64,000 bases of DNA from Stenogyne calaminthoides (GCA_037126765.1 JBBCBC010000027.1:7154406-7218405), one strand, 5' to 3'; positions 47,569-60,790 are shown, counted from the first letter of the stretch. A program made the numbers and translations. The notes: a model not told the origin generated them from the letters alone.

Positions 47569-48599
47569 TGTGTCTTGTGGAATAAAAGTCACGAATAACT
47601 TGGGGAATCCTTGTCCCCATTTACCCTCTAAATAAGCGGGGATTTTCTCGCATAAAATAAAGGAATAATGTTTTTTAGCGGTGTTTTCCTTAAGAATCGG
47701 CGACCAACCCGGTGCAGGCATCGATTTGCTGTTCATTAACCGGTTGAGCCGTGATCCAACAGTTAAATTAATTTATGCATATTTCTTTTATATTAGGTAT
47801 GTTACATTAAAAATAAATATTTGTTCATAAAAAATTAAAATTATACAAATTTATAACTTATAAGTCTTATATTAAAATAAATACAATAGAGTTTGGAGAC
47901 CAGGAGATGATGGCGTTGTGAATAAATTCTACACAATATATGACTCGTAGTAAAGAGATTAAATGAAATTGATGACTTGAGAATGAATTTATGAGAGATA
48001 AAAATAATCTTGAGATAAAACAATAACATTATACATGAGATTTAGAAAAAAAATAATAAAAATCAAGAAAAATAATTTAATAAATAATAAAAATAATAAA
48101 ACGGATTAACCGTTTTTAAAAAGTAAATGGATGGCGACATAGGCGGTTTACGGTACAATCAGGCGGTTCTTGATTTTTTAAAACAACATTTTTAGGTCAA
48201 ATATTTAGGAGATTTGTGTTTTAACTTTTAAGGATAATAATTTTACGAGCTTGAAAATGTGGGCCAATATATTTTAAAATATGTAAATATAGAATAATAT
48301 GTTTTAAAATCTATAAATGTATTGAGTTCGAATAAATTCAAATTGGATTGAAATGTAATGTGAATTGCATGCGCTTTGCATAATCAGAAATTAAAACATG
48401 CATGGTCATTCATCTACAATAGTAGTATAGTCGTTACACCAAACCATTCATTGTAATTAATAACCCAAATCACTAATCTTTTCTGCAGACATATTCTATC
48501 AAGTGCGGAAGCTAATGCTGGAAATAACTTCACCTCGGTGAGAACATTATTAGTCTACAAATCAACACATTTTTTAGAGCTAATTTTTTTTTTATTCCA

Positions 48600-49035
48600 T
48601 AATTTTCCTGTAATCCGTTTTCATCCCCAAAAATTAATTATTTAATTTTTGATCTCATAATATCATCTCGATTGTTGATTTTGATCTCGTTTTCCAAAAA
48701 AGCATAAAATGTTGTCTTTTTCGGTCATTTTCAAAGTCACGATGTCGATTAAATTGAGGATTTCCAATCTCGTGGTGATGGGCGTTGGATGTTAAACAAA
48801 AATTCATTTAAAAAAAAAAATTGAAAGCGAAGAAAAAAATGATCTTATTTAACACTTTCAACGTCCGTAAGCTATGTTTGCTCGGAAAACCCTCAATTTA
48901 ACTGGGCCGAGACTTGGCGTGATCGAAAATGATAAAATAAAATGAGACTAAAAATTGAACAATTGAGATAGTTATGGGGACAAAAATTGGATAGTTAAAT
49001 ATTTTGGGCGAAAAAAAAGTTAAAAAGTTATCGAC
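48600..49035. repeat. Long inverted repeat in HHP copy 2 intron
   Basis: The left arm (48610-48735: CCCCAAAAATTAATTATTTAA, then TTTTGATCTCGTTTTCC) and right arm (48920-49010: GATCGAAAATGATAAAATAAA, then AATTGAGATAGTTATGGGGAC) are complementary. The middle holds a GTTAAACAAAAATT motif. A related half copy lies at about 45040-45240. The family is unknown to me. Confidence 0.55.
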
Positions 49036-49406
49036 CAAAAAATCCATTTTTAAGAAAAAATAAACTTAAAATATTTTACAACAGGGATCGCAAAACACAA
49101 CACTCGATACGAATCAAGAAACACCCACGCAAAAAACAAGCACCAGAAGATGGCCCTCTACATTTTCTTATGCGGTACAATGTTATGCCTCCTTTCAAGC
49201 AGCATTTGCCATCTCTTTTTCATACCATTCCCATTCTCTAAACTCACGCCTACTCCCCATGGACTACGTCGGAATCCACAATCATGATCAACGCCTCCCT
49301 TTTCCTCTCATATACTACATTTTCCAATGCACTCCCCCTTGCAAATCCTCTACCTCCAGCAGCAATAGCCCTAACGGGAGTTTTTGTACCGTCGTCGCCC
49401 TGCTTT

Positions 49407-49906
49407 NNNNNNNNNNNNNNNNNNNNNNNNNNNNNNNNNNNNNNNNNNNNNNNNNNNNNNNNNNNNNNNNNNNNNNNNNNNNNNNNNNNNNNNNNNNNNN
49501 NNNNNNNNNNNNNNNNNNNNNNNNNNNNNNNNNNNNNNNNNNNNNNNNNNNNNNNNNNNNNNNNNNNNNNNNNNNNNNNNNNNNNNNNNNNNNNNNNNNN
49601 NNNNNNNNNNNNNNNNNNNNNNNNNNNNNNNNNNNNNNNNNNNNNNNNNNNNNNNNNNNNNNNNNNNNNNNNNNNNNNNNNNNNNNNNNNNNNNNNNNNN
49701 NNNNNNNNNNNNNNNNNNNNNNNNNNNNNNNNNNNNNNNNNNNNNNNNNNNNNNNNNNNNNNNNNNNNNNNNNNNNNNNNNNNNNNNNNNNNNNNNNNNN
49801 NNNNNNNNNNNNNNNNNNNNNNNNNNNNNNNNNNNNNNNNNNNNNNNNNNNNNNNNNNNNNNNNNNNNNNNNNNNNNNNNNNNNNNNNNNNNNNNNNNNN
49901 NNNNNN
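49407..49906. other. Assembly gap (500 N)
   Basis: Exactly 500 unknown bases, so probably a fixed-size scaffold gap rather than a measured one. It removes the end of HHP-like copy 2. Apparent reading frames crossing it are meaningless. Confidence 0.99.
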
Positions 49907-50699
49907 GACCCAATTTCCAAATTGAATCGTGAAAACCCACATGTGCCAATTCAAAAACAAAACGATAAATTCCAACGACGACGAGTTGGCATACGAAAAA
50001 TGGTTTTTTTTTACAAACTTACTTTAAAGAATATATTTTTACACTCTTAGTGAAGAGCAATGATCCTTCAAATATCACTAATGTATAATTTTCGCTATAA
50101 TATAAGTCACCTTCACTTTTACGAAAGAATACCTTTTACAAGAAATCACACACCCTTTACAGTAAAAAGCCACAATTTTTAAGAATATAAATTTTAATTA
50201 ACTAGCTTCAATTTAAACTTGTTTCAACGCTATATTGGGCTATACATATTAAGATATATATACTATATTATTTAAATTTTAAAAAATAAAATATATTTTT
50301 TTTTCAATACGACATCAAGATATATCCAATGACAAGATAATGATATATAGCTTGTGATACCGATATACCACGATTTTCAAAATTTATAATTACACAGACT
50401 AAAATTCGACATTTATATCACATCGCATCAAAAATCTGATAAATTAGATATATTTCCACATTGTAGTTCTAAGATAACGAGTATTTCGATAAATTTTCAC
50501 CCCGCTCCTAACTACCCATCTTTCGGTCCACAAAAAATGAGGTCCCCACCACCCTTTATTGAAAACCTCATATGCACTTCCACCACACCAAATAATATTG
50601 CAGATTTTGAATTAGCAAATAGTGCCATTTCAGTCCAAATTCCCTAGTAAATAGACTCCACCACATCAAATAGTGCCATTTCGCCTCTTTCATATTAGA
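49907..50699. other. Intergenic after the gap, no gene seen
   Basis: AT-rich. The segments TCCACCACACCAAATAATATTG (about 50580) and TCCACCACATCAAATAGTGCC (about 50658), with GTGCCATTTC repeated, form a short direct repeat. No continuation of the HHP coding sequence is visible. Confidence 0.5.
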
Positions 50700-51300
50700 G
50701 TCCATTTTTCAAATTGTATTTTTAGAGTGTATTTTTAAAAAAATTATATTTTGAAGTATTTTTTAAAAATTGAATTTTATCAATTTTGAAATGTATTTTT
50801 TTTTTAAAAATTATATTTTGATCAATTTATACATTTTTTTAAATCAGATTTCAATTAATTTTGAATGTATTTTAAAAAAAATTATATTTTGATCAAATTT
50901 TAGAGTGCATTTTTTTAAAAAAATAAATTATTTTAATCAATTTTGGAGTACATTTTTTTAAAAATTACATTTCAATCAATTTTAGAATGCATTTTTTAAA
51001 AAAAATTATATTTTGATCAATTTTAGAGTGCATTTTTTTTAAAAAAAAATTATATTTTAATCAATTTTGGAGTACATTTTTTCTTAAAATTATATTTTGA
51101 TCAATTTTGAAATGCATTTTTTTTTAAAAATTATATTTTGATTACTTTTAGAGTGCATTTTTTTTAAAAAAAAATTATATTTTCCCTAAAAAATATTATA
51201 TTTTCCCTATAAAAATTGTACTTTTCTCTATAAAAACTGTATTTTTTAATTGTATTTTCCATATAAAAAATTTGTATTTTTCCCTATAAAAAATTGTACA
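50700..51300. repeat. AT-rich minisatellite, about 11 units, then a second short repeat
   Basis: A unit of roughly 45-58 bp built on AAATTATATTTTGATCAATTTTAGAGTGCATTTTT recurs from 50700 to about 51190, with variable A/T runs between. It grades into about five copies of ATTTTCCCTATAAAAATTGTA-like units (51175-51300). Confidence 0.8.
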
Positions 51301-51849
51301 TCCCCCAAAATCTGCAAAATTACAACAAAATCCCAAACTCTGCAAAATTAAACATTAAACAAACTTACATCTCCAAAATTTACAATACAGAATTAAAAAA
51401 AAATACAAAAATTAACAACAAAAACAAAAAATACAGAAAACAGCTCCGCCGTGTACCAGCCGCCGTCTTCTTCATTGCTATCAATCTTCAAGCATACAAT
51501 AAGAAACAAAAAGCTTGTGAAAAATAAGAAGCTAAAAAATATACCATTATTTAAATCCCAACATTGTTTGGATCTGCAACCATAAAATTATACAGAAAAA
51601 TAAACAAATTAAACTAGAAAAACCAGAAAAAAAACCCTTAAATATGCAAAAAATCCTAATAAAAACAACAACACCAATCTGCAAAATTACACAAAATCTG
51701 CAGAAAAACTGCAACATCAATCTGCAAAAAATTACAGACAAATTAATCCTTTACCACTCAAATTTCAATTTCAGATCTACAAAACATACAGAAAAATAAA
51801 AACAAAATAAATAAAAAATAAAAGATTACCTTCTTCCCCATTTTCATCT

Positions 51850-52330
51850 GCATCTAAGAATTCCCTTCGCCCCTGTCGCCATCATCAGGTGCCTCCGTCG
51901 CCCTCTCAACCGATCCGCCGCCACCATCGTCCCCAAACAACCAAAACCCGCCACCGTCGCCCACCACCGGCCCCTCAGAAGCCACCACACGCGGCGGCGA
52001 AGATCCGCCGCCCATCACCACCATCACTATCGTCCCCGCACGCCGCGGCCCCACCACCTGTGTTTAGGTAGACTTGGGCGGCCAAAACGAAAACCTTTAG
52101 GGTTGCGGGCCGCGGGTCGCGGTTGCCATCCTCACTCACCTCTGCCTCCGTTTCCACCATTGACCACCACGCCGCTGCAAACGGCGACGTGAGAGGGGCG
52201 CGGCGAGCGAGAGAGCGGAGAGGGTTTTTTCAGGAAAGTGAAGAGAGGAAATTGGGAAAATGAAGAGAGAGGGTAGCTTGGTTTAAAATCGAGGAAGAGA
52301 TAAGTGACTGACAACTTTTTAATGGCAAAA
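51850..52330 (-). other. GC-rich minus-strand transcription-unit-like segment
   Basis: On the minus strand, a CT-rich leader-like stretch (52290-52210, CTCTCTCTTCATTTTCCC) precedes a GC-rich block of GGTGGTGG-type codons. ATG at 52160 opens 61 codons (MVETEAEVSEDGN) and ATG at 52057 opens 67 codons (MVGPRRAGTIVMVVMGGG). No family is recognised. The sharp GC contrast with its flanks suggests a first-exon fragment carried by a TE, or a decayed gene. Confidence 0.35.
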
Positions 52331-52335
52331 AACAT

Positions 52336-55300
52336 AATAAAAATTGATTTTAGGATAAAAAAAATATCTCATTTTGTAGTATTAGAGTTATTATTTAAAT
52401 TTTTTATACTTAAGAATCATTTATCTCTATTTTTGTATTTTAAAGTCATTTTCTCACATGTATAAAATTTGCAAACTTATAACGTTTCGTGCATGAGAGA
52501 TTCATGTCGTGTTTCATGCAGAACTATTATCATTGATGGTGCTTCATAAATATTATTCGAAATCTTTGAATTTCTCAAACTGATTGTATTAAAAATTAGG
52601 GGTAAACCATTTATACAAAATTACTACATAAATGGCGATATTTATAAAATTTTAACTGCCAAATTGAATCGCCTACTTTCATTTGGTTATAGTTTTGAGA
52701 GTCGTCGGTAAGAACAATGAAATTTTTATTTAGGCAGCTGATGTACATTTTCAGAAAATCTCCTTTTCAATTATTGAGCGACCAAGATCAGGTTGTGATC
52801 AATTATTGAGCTTCGACAATGCACATAATTAGAGGTTTAAAATAAGCCTTTTAATGATAAAATTAGATAGGGTAAGAGGTTACCTGAGCCAGCAAATTAA
52901 CTTGTCATCTATAGTCTATACTATGTTAAGGGCCCAAAAGTGGAATATAACCATAAATAGTCCAACAAGGTGGGGCCAACATGTGGAAGGTCCAACTTTT
53001 TAAAAGAGGCCCAATTTCCCAAAGATGAGCATTTGTTTGGCAAATAATTCACTTGCATTCGTTTGTATGACTCGGTGTCGAGTGATTAATTTTATTGAAC
53101 CAATCAAACCATTCATTGAAGAAAGGCCCCATTTAAAAACTCAGAAATAAATTTCAGATGAACCCATCAATTTAAAAAATTGAATGCACGGTTGATTAGT
53201 AAATGATAATACGAAATCTCAAAAGCCTACACTACCCGTAGAATCGACCCATGTTAGAGAATTTTTTACATATTTAAAATGAAAAATCAAATTAATGCAC
53301 TTTTATTTCCCAAAATCAGAGGAAGAACTTTAACCCAACATTAAATTTTTACCCTTGTGTTAACATATGATTTGATTTGACAAGGAAATAGATACCTTAA
53401 TCATGATAATATTCATATGTCTCCTCACCACTTTTTGAATTTGGCAAAAACCTAATAGTTTAAGTTTGGCCTATATCAGTACTACTTCATGTGTCTCATC
53501 GTAAATCTACATCTAACTTGATATTTTAAAATTGTAATAAGTACTATATATATGTAAGGATAATGTGTCTTAGAAGAGAGATTATAGTCATGTAGTTTTC
53601 TAAATTTTTAAACCTAGGCGTCGTTTTTTATTAAATTTTTTTTATAATATAAATAAGTTTCAAAAAAATACAAAAATGGTATTTATTATAATAAATAATA
53701 AAGAAGTAATAATATATTCACATCTCAATTTATTTTAATAAAGAGTAAACATACATGTGTAAATATTTAAAAGTTATTTAAATATATTATACACTATGAG
53801 AATTCTGCTTAATTAAGCTGTGTTAGTATTACACTGCCCATAATTATATCATGTATTTTGAGTAGTAATAGCTTTATTTTAGTCGCACCGGTCCGAAAAG
53901 TTTGAACTAGACTGAAAGCATTTATCGAGTTGAAATTGAGTTCAGCTTCAATTACATTAATAAGTCGGAAATAGAATTCAATCGATTAGCAACAAATGAG
54001 TCTAAATAAATCAATAGAATTCAAATAAAAACTTTAAACTAAGGAATCGAGCTCAAATCCACTGCTTGTAAATTGAGTATTTTATGAGTTGGACTCGACT
54101 TTTTATCAATATAAAGGTATAAACGAATCGAGCTATCGAACTGCTTCGCTGCATATTACAGATTTGTCAGACGATTAATTGGTGTAGGACACTAACTAAT
54201 AAAATAGTGACACGTTGAGACATAAGCATTTGCAGGAGAATCTGAAAAAGGAAAGAAAATTAAGGTAATGAGCGGTTGGGATATAGTAAAAATGTAGGAA
54301 GCATGTTATGTTGTTTTCATGCTGTCCCTTTGTCCATTTTTCAAATAATTCAATAAATGTTATTCATGTGCATGCTGTTTTTTGTCCATCTAAAATAATG
54401 CTTCAATTTATCTGTTTGTGATTTGAAGAAAATACAACAAAAACAATCCCAATATTTTTTATTTTTTTATTTATTCGGTCGATGTTATATATATATGATC
54501 GTGTCCTTTTTGGGGTATCTTTTACTCATAACTGCAAAAAATTAGAAAGTTATGTATATTATAAATTAGTAAAAAGAAAGTCAATAAACTTTTTTTTTCA
54601 GGCTCGTTTTTAGTCAAAATTCTTCTAATTATTATATTTTGAGTTGGTCTCCATGAACAAATTTCATGCTATGAATTTTGATTATTTGACTCATTTTATC
54701 AATTTCAACACATTTTTTCTAACTCATATTAAATTTGACTTCAGATCACCCTAAATAAGTTCATACGCCCATAAATAAAAAATAAGTTTTATAAAATGAA
54801 CTTGTTCACTTAGAGTTTGTCTTATATTTCAAGTTTTTTTAATAGTTTTATTAATTAAGTTATAACTTATGTACATAATAATTAAGTATAACAATGTTAT
54901 AAATTAATATATAATCGCATAATGTTGAATTAACTATAATATAATATAAAAATTAAAACATGATTCGAGAAAATCACAAACCTAATATGAAACTTGTATA
55001 TTATGTTATGAAATTAATATCATTACATTTGTAATTAATATTACTATTCTTATTAATTAATATTTATAATATTTAATATTATGATCTTAAATTACAAGTA
55101 TAATAATATCAATTAATAAGTGTTAGTGATACTAATTAATTTATAAATATAGTAAAATAAATTTTATATTATGAATAAGATTTACACGAGATCTAATATT
55201 GAGAAATATATAGAATCTCGTGCAACATTTTGTCCCTACAAGTTTCTAATTTCATGAGCATATTAGTGCTATTTACTTTCCTCAAATCGGTGCAATTAAA

Positions 55301-57219
55301 ACGACATTAAATCTCAGGCGTGAAAAGTAAGATCGAACAAAGAATACTATATCATGCAAAATCTTGTTTAAAATGAAATTGTGGAATGTACAGATTAATG
55401 AGACGAATAAATTAACATATTTTATCCATTTAACAAATTTCTTTTCTTTTTTGTCAAGTATTTGATTGAAACGAGTCAATCTCTCAGAAAACAACTGGTT
55501 AGCGTGATTGCGTGACACGTATGGTATCAAATATATATATATATATGTATGATGAATTTGAATCTTGTCATCGAATCATAAATTTTTAGTAAATTTCAAA
55601 ACGTAACACTTCCGACAAATCATATAACGTGTAATATGATAAAATTTATTTATAGTATAAAATTAGCACGTAACCCTACATATTACGTGAGATTTAAAAT
55701 ATTTTTTTATTAATTTTAATTAAAATATTTTAAATATTAATTAATATAATTATAGTTATAATTTTTATATTTTAATATTATTTGTGCATATATTTTCATT
55801 CATTTTTTATTCTAAATTATTTTCTCTCATTAAAATTAGATGTCATACTCATTTCAATCTTATATATTATTTACATGATACATGTCATTTGACATTTTCA
55901 CTCATCATTATCTCATATATATCTATAATTAATACTTTTCATGATTATAAAAAGAAACTCATGACATTATAAAAAATGAGAAAAAAAAACTCAATCAAAT
56001 TATGACATATGTATTACACTCATCCTGCATATGAGACTTCACCAAACTTAACCAAATTTAGACACATCAGCAGGAAAACAAAAAACTATCGATCAGTAAT
56101 GTATAATTTCTTCATACTTGTGTTCTGAAATTGAATCATGATATCGTACCATCCCCGTTTACAAAAGATAGCAAGTCCATACATTTTCATTTCTTACACA
56201 AATTTAAAAAATATATTGAAAAAGAAAAAAATTATCCCCAAGACCCCAACATTCTTTTTATGCTCTTATTTAATAATCTCTCTATCTCATATTTAATTGA
56301 ATATTTATTATTTACACTATATTTAATATTAGGAGGTTTTTTTTTATTTGAAAAATCAATCCAATTACAGAAGGACATAGTTATAAAAAAATAACAATGT
56401 TGCTTTACTACCATTTATGAAATTGGAAAATAAGTATGAGACTTGCCAAAATGAAAAATTTCCAATCGAAAGATGGTATTTAAAAGTATTTATGACTAGC
56501 ATTAATGATTAATCTAAAAAGACTAGGATTTGGTTTGAAATTTAAAAACCAATTTTAGTTCGAAATTTGAAAATCGGATCTTAAAAATACCATTAACCAC
56601 ACTTATAACATACTATCACACTATTTAAAAATTAAAAAACAAACACTCATCTTATAATTTATATATCTCCAATCTAAATTTGTCGTTTAAGGATGTTACA
56701 CCCGAATCAATAGTCATTAGTAACAATAAATAATATATGTAATATGTCATTTATACCATTTTATTTACCTACATAATCATTTATTGCATATTTTTTTTAA
56801 AATAAATATATAGAGAAAATTGAAATATGACTTTTAATGATTTCCTATATTAGTGTAAAATGACAAACATTTTAGAAAAAATCTTCTTTAGAAAAGACAA
56901 ACATCTTGACTTCGAGGGAATAGGATTTAAAAATTTTGTAGATTTTTTTTACTTTTTTTAAAAGGAAAAAGAGTTCTGTAGATTTTAAACCCAAAACAAA
57001 TATCATCACCTAAATAATGATAATTTAGATGAAACATACCCCTCTAAAAGAAACTGAACTACTGTATAATTTATGAGACATTTACGAATATAATAGTAAA
57101 AGAAAATGAATTAGAAGAATTAATTAACATGATCAACATCTATACATATCTAATAACAAAATGTTGAGCCAAAAAATTGTTATTATTTTGTAATAAAATT
57201 TTAAACATCTTAACAAATT
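52336..57219. other. AT-rich intergenic region, TE debris only
   Basis: No gene recognised over 4.9 kb. The stretch 53890-54140 has recurrent TCGAGCT/GAATCGAGC words typical of a dispersed plant repeat. A copy of the AAACTTGTATATTATG-type dispersed repeat lies at 54975-55040. Microsatellites are short. Confidence 0.5.
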
Positions 57220-57220
57220 T

Positions 57221-57310
57221 GATGTAGCTCAAATGGTATAACAAATATTTTTTTTATCTTATTTGTATGTAAGAGGTACAAGGTTCCTAATATCTACCAC
57301 ACATATATAC
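57221..57310 (+). mobile_element. Candidate tRNA-derived SINE (degenerate)
   Basis: TAGCTCAAATGG (57225-57236) fits the RNA polymerase III A box. GGTACAAGGTTCCTAATA (57275-57292) resembles a decayed B box about 45 bp downstream. This order and spacing are those of tRNA-like SINE heads. A 3' tail and target duplication could not be defined. Confidence 0.45.
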
Positions 57311-57385
57311 TAATTATTTTTTTGAATATTTTCTATATTATTAAAAAAAAAATTGAGCGCAGATTATTAATATTATTTTTAAATT

Positions 57386-57389
57386 TTGA

Positions 57390-57430
<41 letters not shown>
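57386..57430. repeat. (AT)n microsatellite
   Basis: An uninterrupted run of about 22 AT pairs. Confidence 0.9.
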
Positions 57431-57435
<5 letters not shown>

Positions 57436-58291
57436 AAATATAATAAAAAAGGAAAAAAATTCAACAAAAAAAATTATTATACATTTTTGAACTAGATCTA
57501 TTTATACATATATAATAACAAAATATTATACCAAAAAAGAAAAAAAATCAACAAAAAAATTATTACAAATTTATCATGAAATTTTAAATTTAGCACATTA
57601 AAGATTAATAATATAAAATATTATATTTTGTAGTTGATATGGATATATTTAAAAAAAAATCAGCTACTCCTTCCATCTTTTTTTAGAATGCTAACTGAAT
57701 TTTGACATGAATTTTAGTGAATAATTTTTTTATTAATATTTGAAGGTAATTAAATAACTTTTTGATAAGGGTATTTTGTCAATTTTAGTGAATAATATAA
57801 AAAAATAAGTTACTTTTGTACGTAATTATTAGTGACATGTGATAATGAATTTAAATGATGTTTATATGAGTGAGACATGAATCTGATAGCTACTTTATCG
57901 CTATTTTAAGATGTGATAAACGCGGACTTTTTGATTTCTTGAAAAATCTAAAAAGACGGTAAGATTATATATATGAAAATATATAATTTATATACTTATT
58001 TGTATGATTATATTACATGATATTGATTTAAATTGATTAGTCCAACTACCATAAATTAAGTTTGATGAGCTATCATTATTGTAGACTTGTTGTTAGTTGA
58101 ATAATTTTAATTAAATTATTAGTTGACGCTATTAGTTGAATTGTAAAACGACACTAGGGTTGGTTGTGATAAAGTTCTATTTGTTTACTTATTTGTATGA
58201 TTCTTTTACATAATATAATATATAAATTGATTAGGTCCAATCATGGACTTCGATCCAAAAAACTTTAATGATGACATATAAATAAATAATA
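57431..58291. other. AT-rich intergenic region
   Basis: No gene. At 57664 the phrase CTACTCCTTCCATC resembles a Stowaway terminus, but no matching right end was found. Confidence 0.5.
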
Positions 58292-58536
58292 CTTCTCCAT
58301 CCCATAATAACACGCACAATCATCAAGTTTACAGAAGTTTAACGAAATGCTGCTTTTTTATTAGTATTTTAAAAATGATAAAGTTTTTTTCAAAGATGCA
58401 TATAATGTAAGAGAGAGGTAGATCTATCATACCTCCTTAAAAGTTTTCACTTTTATTATTTCAAATACTAATAAACAACTCGCCAGAAAACTCGATAATA
58501 AAGTAAACAAGTACATTATCTTGGATTTTGAGGTAG
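58292..58536. mobile_element. Stowaway-like MITE candidate
   Basis: The left end CTTCTCCATCCCATAATAA resembles the Stowaway terminus CTCCCTCCGTCCC. The right end TTGGATTTTGAGGTAG is a decayed complement. TA dinucleotides flank both ends (58290-58291 and 58537-58538), and the 245-bp size is typical. Confidence 0.45.
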
Positions 58537-58538
58537 TA

Positions 58539-60249
58539 TAAAAATTAAATTTCGTGAATCCAAATTGCAGAATTCTATTTTTTTATCGTGTCACAGATAT
58601 ATACACTATCACTATCTTAAAAAAATATTTGATTTTTTTTTAATGATAGTATATACATAACATATCTACAAATTTTTTTAGATTTAAATATTTGTATGAT
58701 TAACTAATTATAACACCGTTAAAAAAAACTCATTTTAAGTCATTATATACATATAATATATGCATTAGTCCAAATAATTATAATATATATATATAACATA
58801 TACTTAAAAAAATACGGGCATATTATCTCAACATAGACATGTAGACCCGCTATTGAGTTCGATTATGAATTAGTCGATTTATAATTGATATTAGACCTGA
58901 TGTTTCCAAGACTACATTTTAAAAGAAAATACTAATCGAGATTAACTTAGACAAAGAGTTTGATTTTAACGATTACCGACTTCATCGATAAAGAGAGTCT
59001 TCTTAACATCTAGAAAGACAATTTTACTAATGATATTTTATGGTGACCATTAATAAGAATTATAGACAATTATTAAAAAATTTGACTTTATTATGAGAAC
59101 AATTTCAATCATAAGTAGTTATATGTTATCATGTTCGTAGAACTTGATGGGACAATTTGAAAATTTTGACATGCAATGGAAATCGTAAGACGATAATAAA
59201 ACAATCAACGCGTAGGGCGAATAATTCAAATTAGTTAAAAAAACATACATTTAAAGCTGTATATTTAACAATGTAAATTTTTAAGCAGCTTGAGCGGCCA
59301 CTTTATTTCCCATGCCGGATTGCAAAAGCAAATTACGTTTATAAATCGGGTTGCATCGAATGAAAAAAAAAAAAAAAATTATTATTATTATTATAAGTAA
59401 AATAATTTTTTTTTTAATTTATTTAACACAAAAATAAATACATTTCATATCATATTCATTTTATACACACAAATCTTCAAGAACGACGGATATGATATAC
59501 TAGTAAAATAATTAATATTTAAACCAACAAGCAGGCGGATTCAGGAATTTGAATCAAGATACAAAAGATACTCAATACATTTTAAAGACAAATTTTATAA
59601 ATGAATTGGTGTAAATTTTCTTTTTTAACATTTGCAAGTGATGCTTTTTTTTTCTTTTTCAATTTGGGTAAATATAATTAAGTAAACGTAGCCTTGCATA
59701 AATTATAAGTAGCTACGATGAGCATGATTGTTAAATTTCAGATATATCAAAACACAACAAAAAAATAATTATTTATCTTATGTCACACCTATTATTTCGT
59801 TTTTATTATAAAGATAATGCCTTTGACCTTGAAATAAAGAAGGTTCTTGTCGCGCAGGGTAAAAACATTTTCAAACACTAATTAAACTTGTGTGGAAGTT
59901 TTTGGAGGCATAAAAAGTTATTAATGTAGATGAAAATGATAATTTCTTTCTTGCATTATTAAAGAAATTGTCATTTACTCCACAATTACTTTTTATTACT
60001 TAAAAATAAGTTAATGTATATGAATTGATCATTTATTTTCAGTGAAAAAAGACTTATGTAAATCTAGTTTTACTAATGCAAATTGATTTGCATTTTGTGT
60101 ATTGATAAATAATATTAATTGTTTTATTAATTTAAATATATTAGTTTGATAAAAGTAATTATTTGTTTGAAATATTTATACAAGCATAATATAAATATTA
60201 TATGTATCACAAATATTATTGTTCATATATTCTTTCTAACTTTTTTTAT

Positions 60250-60285
<36 letters not shown>

Positions 60286-60790
60286 GTGTAATAATATAAA
60301 AAGATGCACATATAAACTAATAAAGTAGGTTTCCAATAAATTTTTTCATAATATAAATTTTTATTTATTACACTTATAAACTAATATCATTACATTTATT
60401 AAAATGATACTATTATATTTATAAATGCTATAAAGATTAATTTATAAGAGAATCATATCAATTTTATAAATATAACGATATTTAATTTTTACTAATTAAT
60501 GCTTTCAAACGAAATAGAATCTAATAAATAGAAAAAAAAAATTTTTTGTACGTCTATTTAAAATAACCATATTTTTAAATGACAAAATTTTGTAATTATT
60601 TAAATTAAGTGTATTTTAAATATTTTCATAAATTTATGTAATAAAAAATAAAATTTAAAATAATCAGATCAATTTTATAACAATGAAGGTTTATTGTACT
60701 ATAAAAATATTTAATCCCAAAAGAAAAACTAAACAAAACCTATGTACTCGCATAAAAAAGGGTGTGATTGGCATTGGTGGAAAAATAGAA
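58539..60790. other. AT-rich intergenic region upstream of the second SPS gene
   Basis: No gene recognised. It includes a poly-A/ATT microsatellite (59369-59395), a (TA)n run (60255-60282) and another copy of the dispersed repeat (60340-60480, ACACTTATAAACTAATATC). Confidence 0.55.

Larger units (their letters stand above)
46121..49406 (+). pseudogene. HHP: Heptahelical membrane protein (HHP/AdipoR-like), copy 2, truncated by assembly gap
   Basis: A tandem paralogue of copy 1 in the same orientation. Exons: 46121-46337 (ATG 46121, MGASESVSDLNTTKKKK), 46422-46518, 48489-48537 and 49085 onward. Exon 1 has a normal donor GAC/GTAAGTG. Across one-base shifts it reads NEIQDYMKDNEFIL, WPVK and WHNETLNVWT. 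The last exon begins with a polar loop and enters the TM region (FLCGTMLCLLSS, MDYVGI, IYYIFQCTP). It runs into the 500-N gap, so the C-terminal TM segments and the HxxxH zinc site are not visible. About six frame breaks. Closest to the HHP4-type branch by loop layout, but that is a guess. Confidence 0.82.

Noticed and set aside
49250..50050. Long frames crossing the run of N
   Set aside because: They exist only because unknown bases contain no stops; only the HHP-like exon before the gap is supported.
53890..54140. TCGAGCT-rich stretch as a specific named transposon
   Set aside because: Similar words are common in several plant repeat families, and no termini or target duplication could be found.
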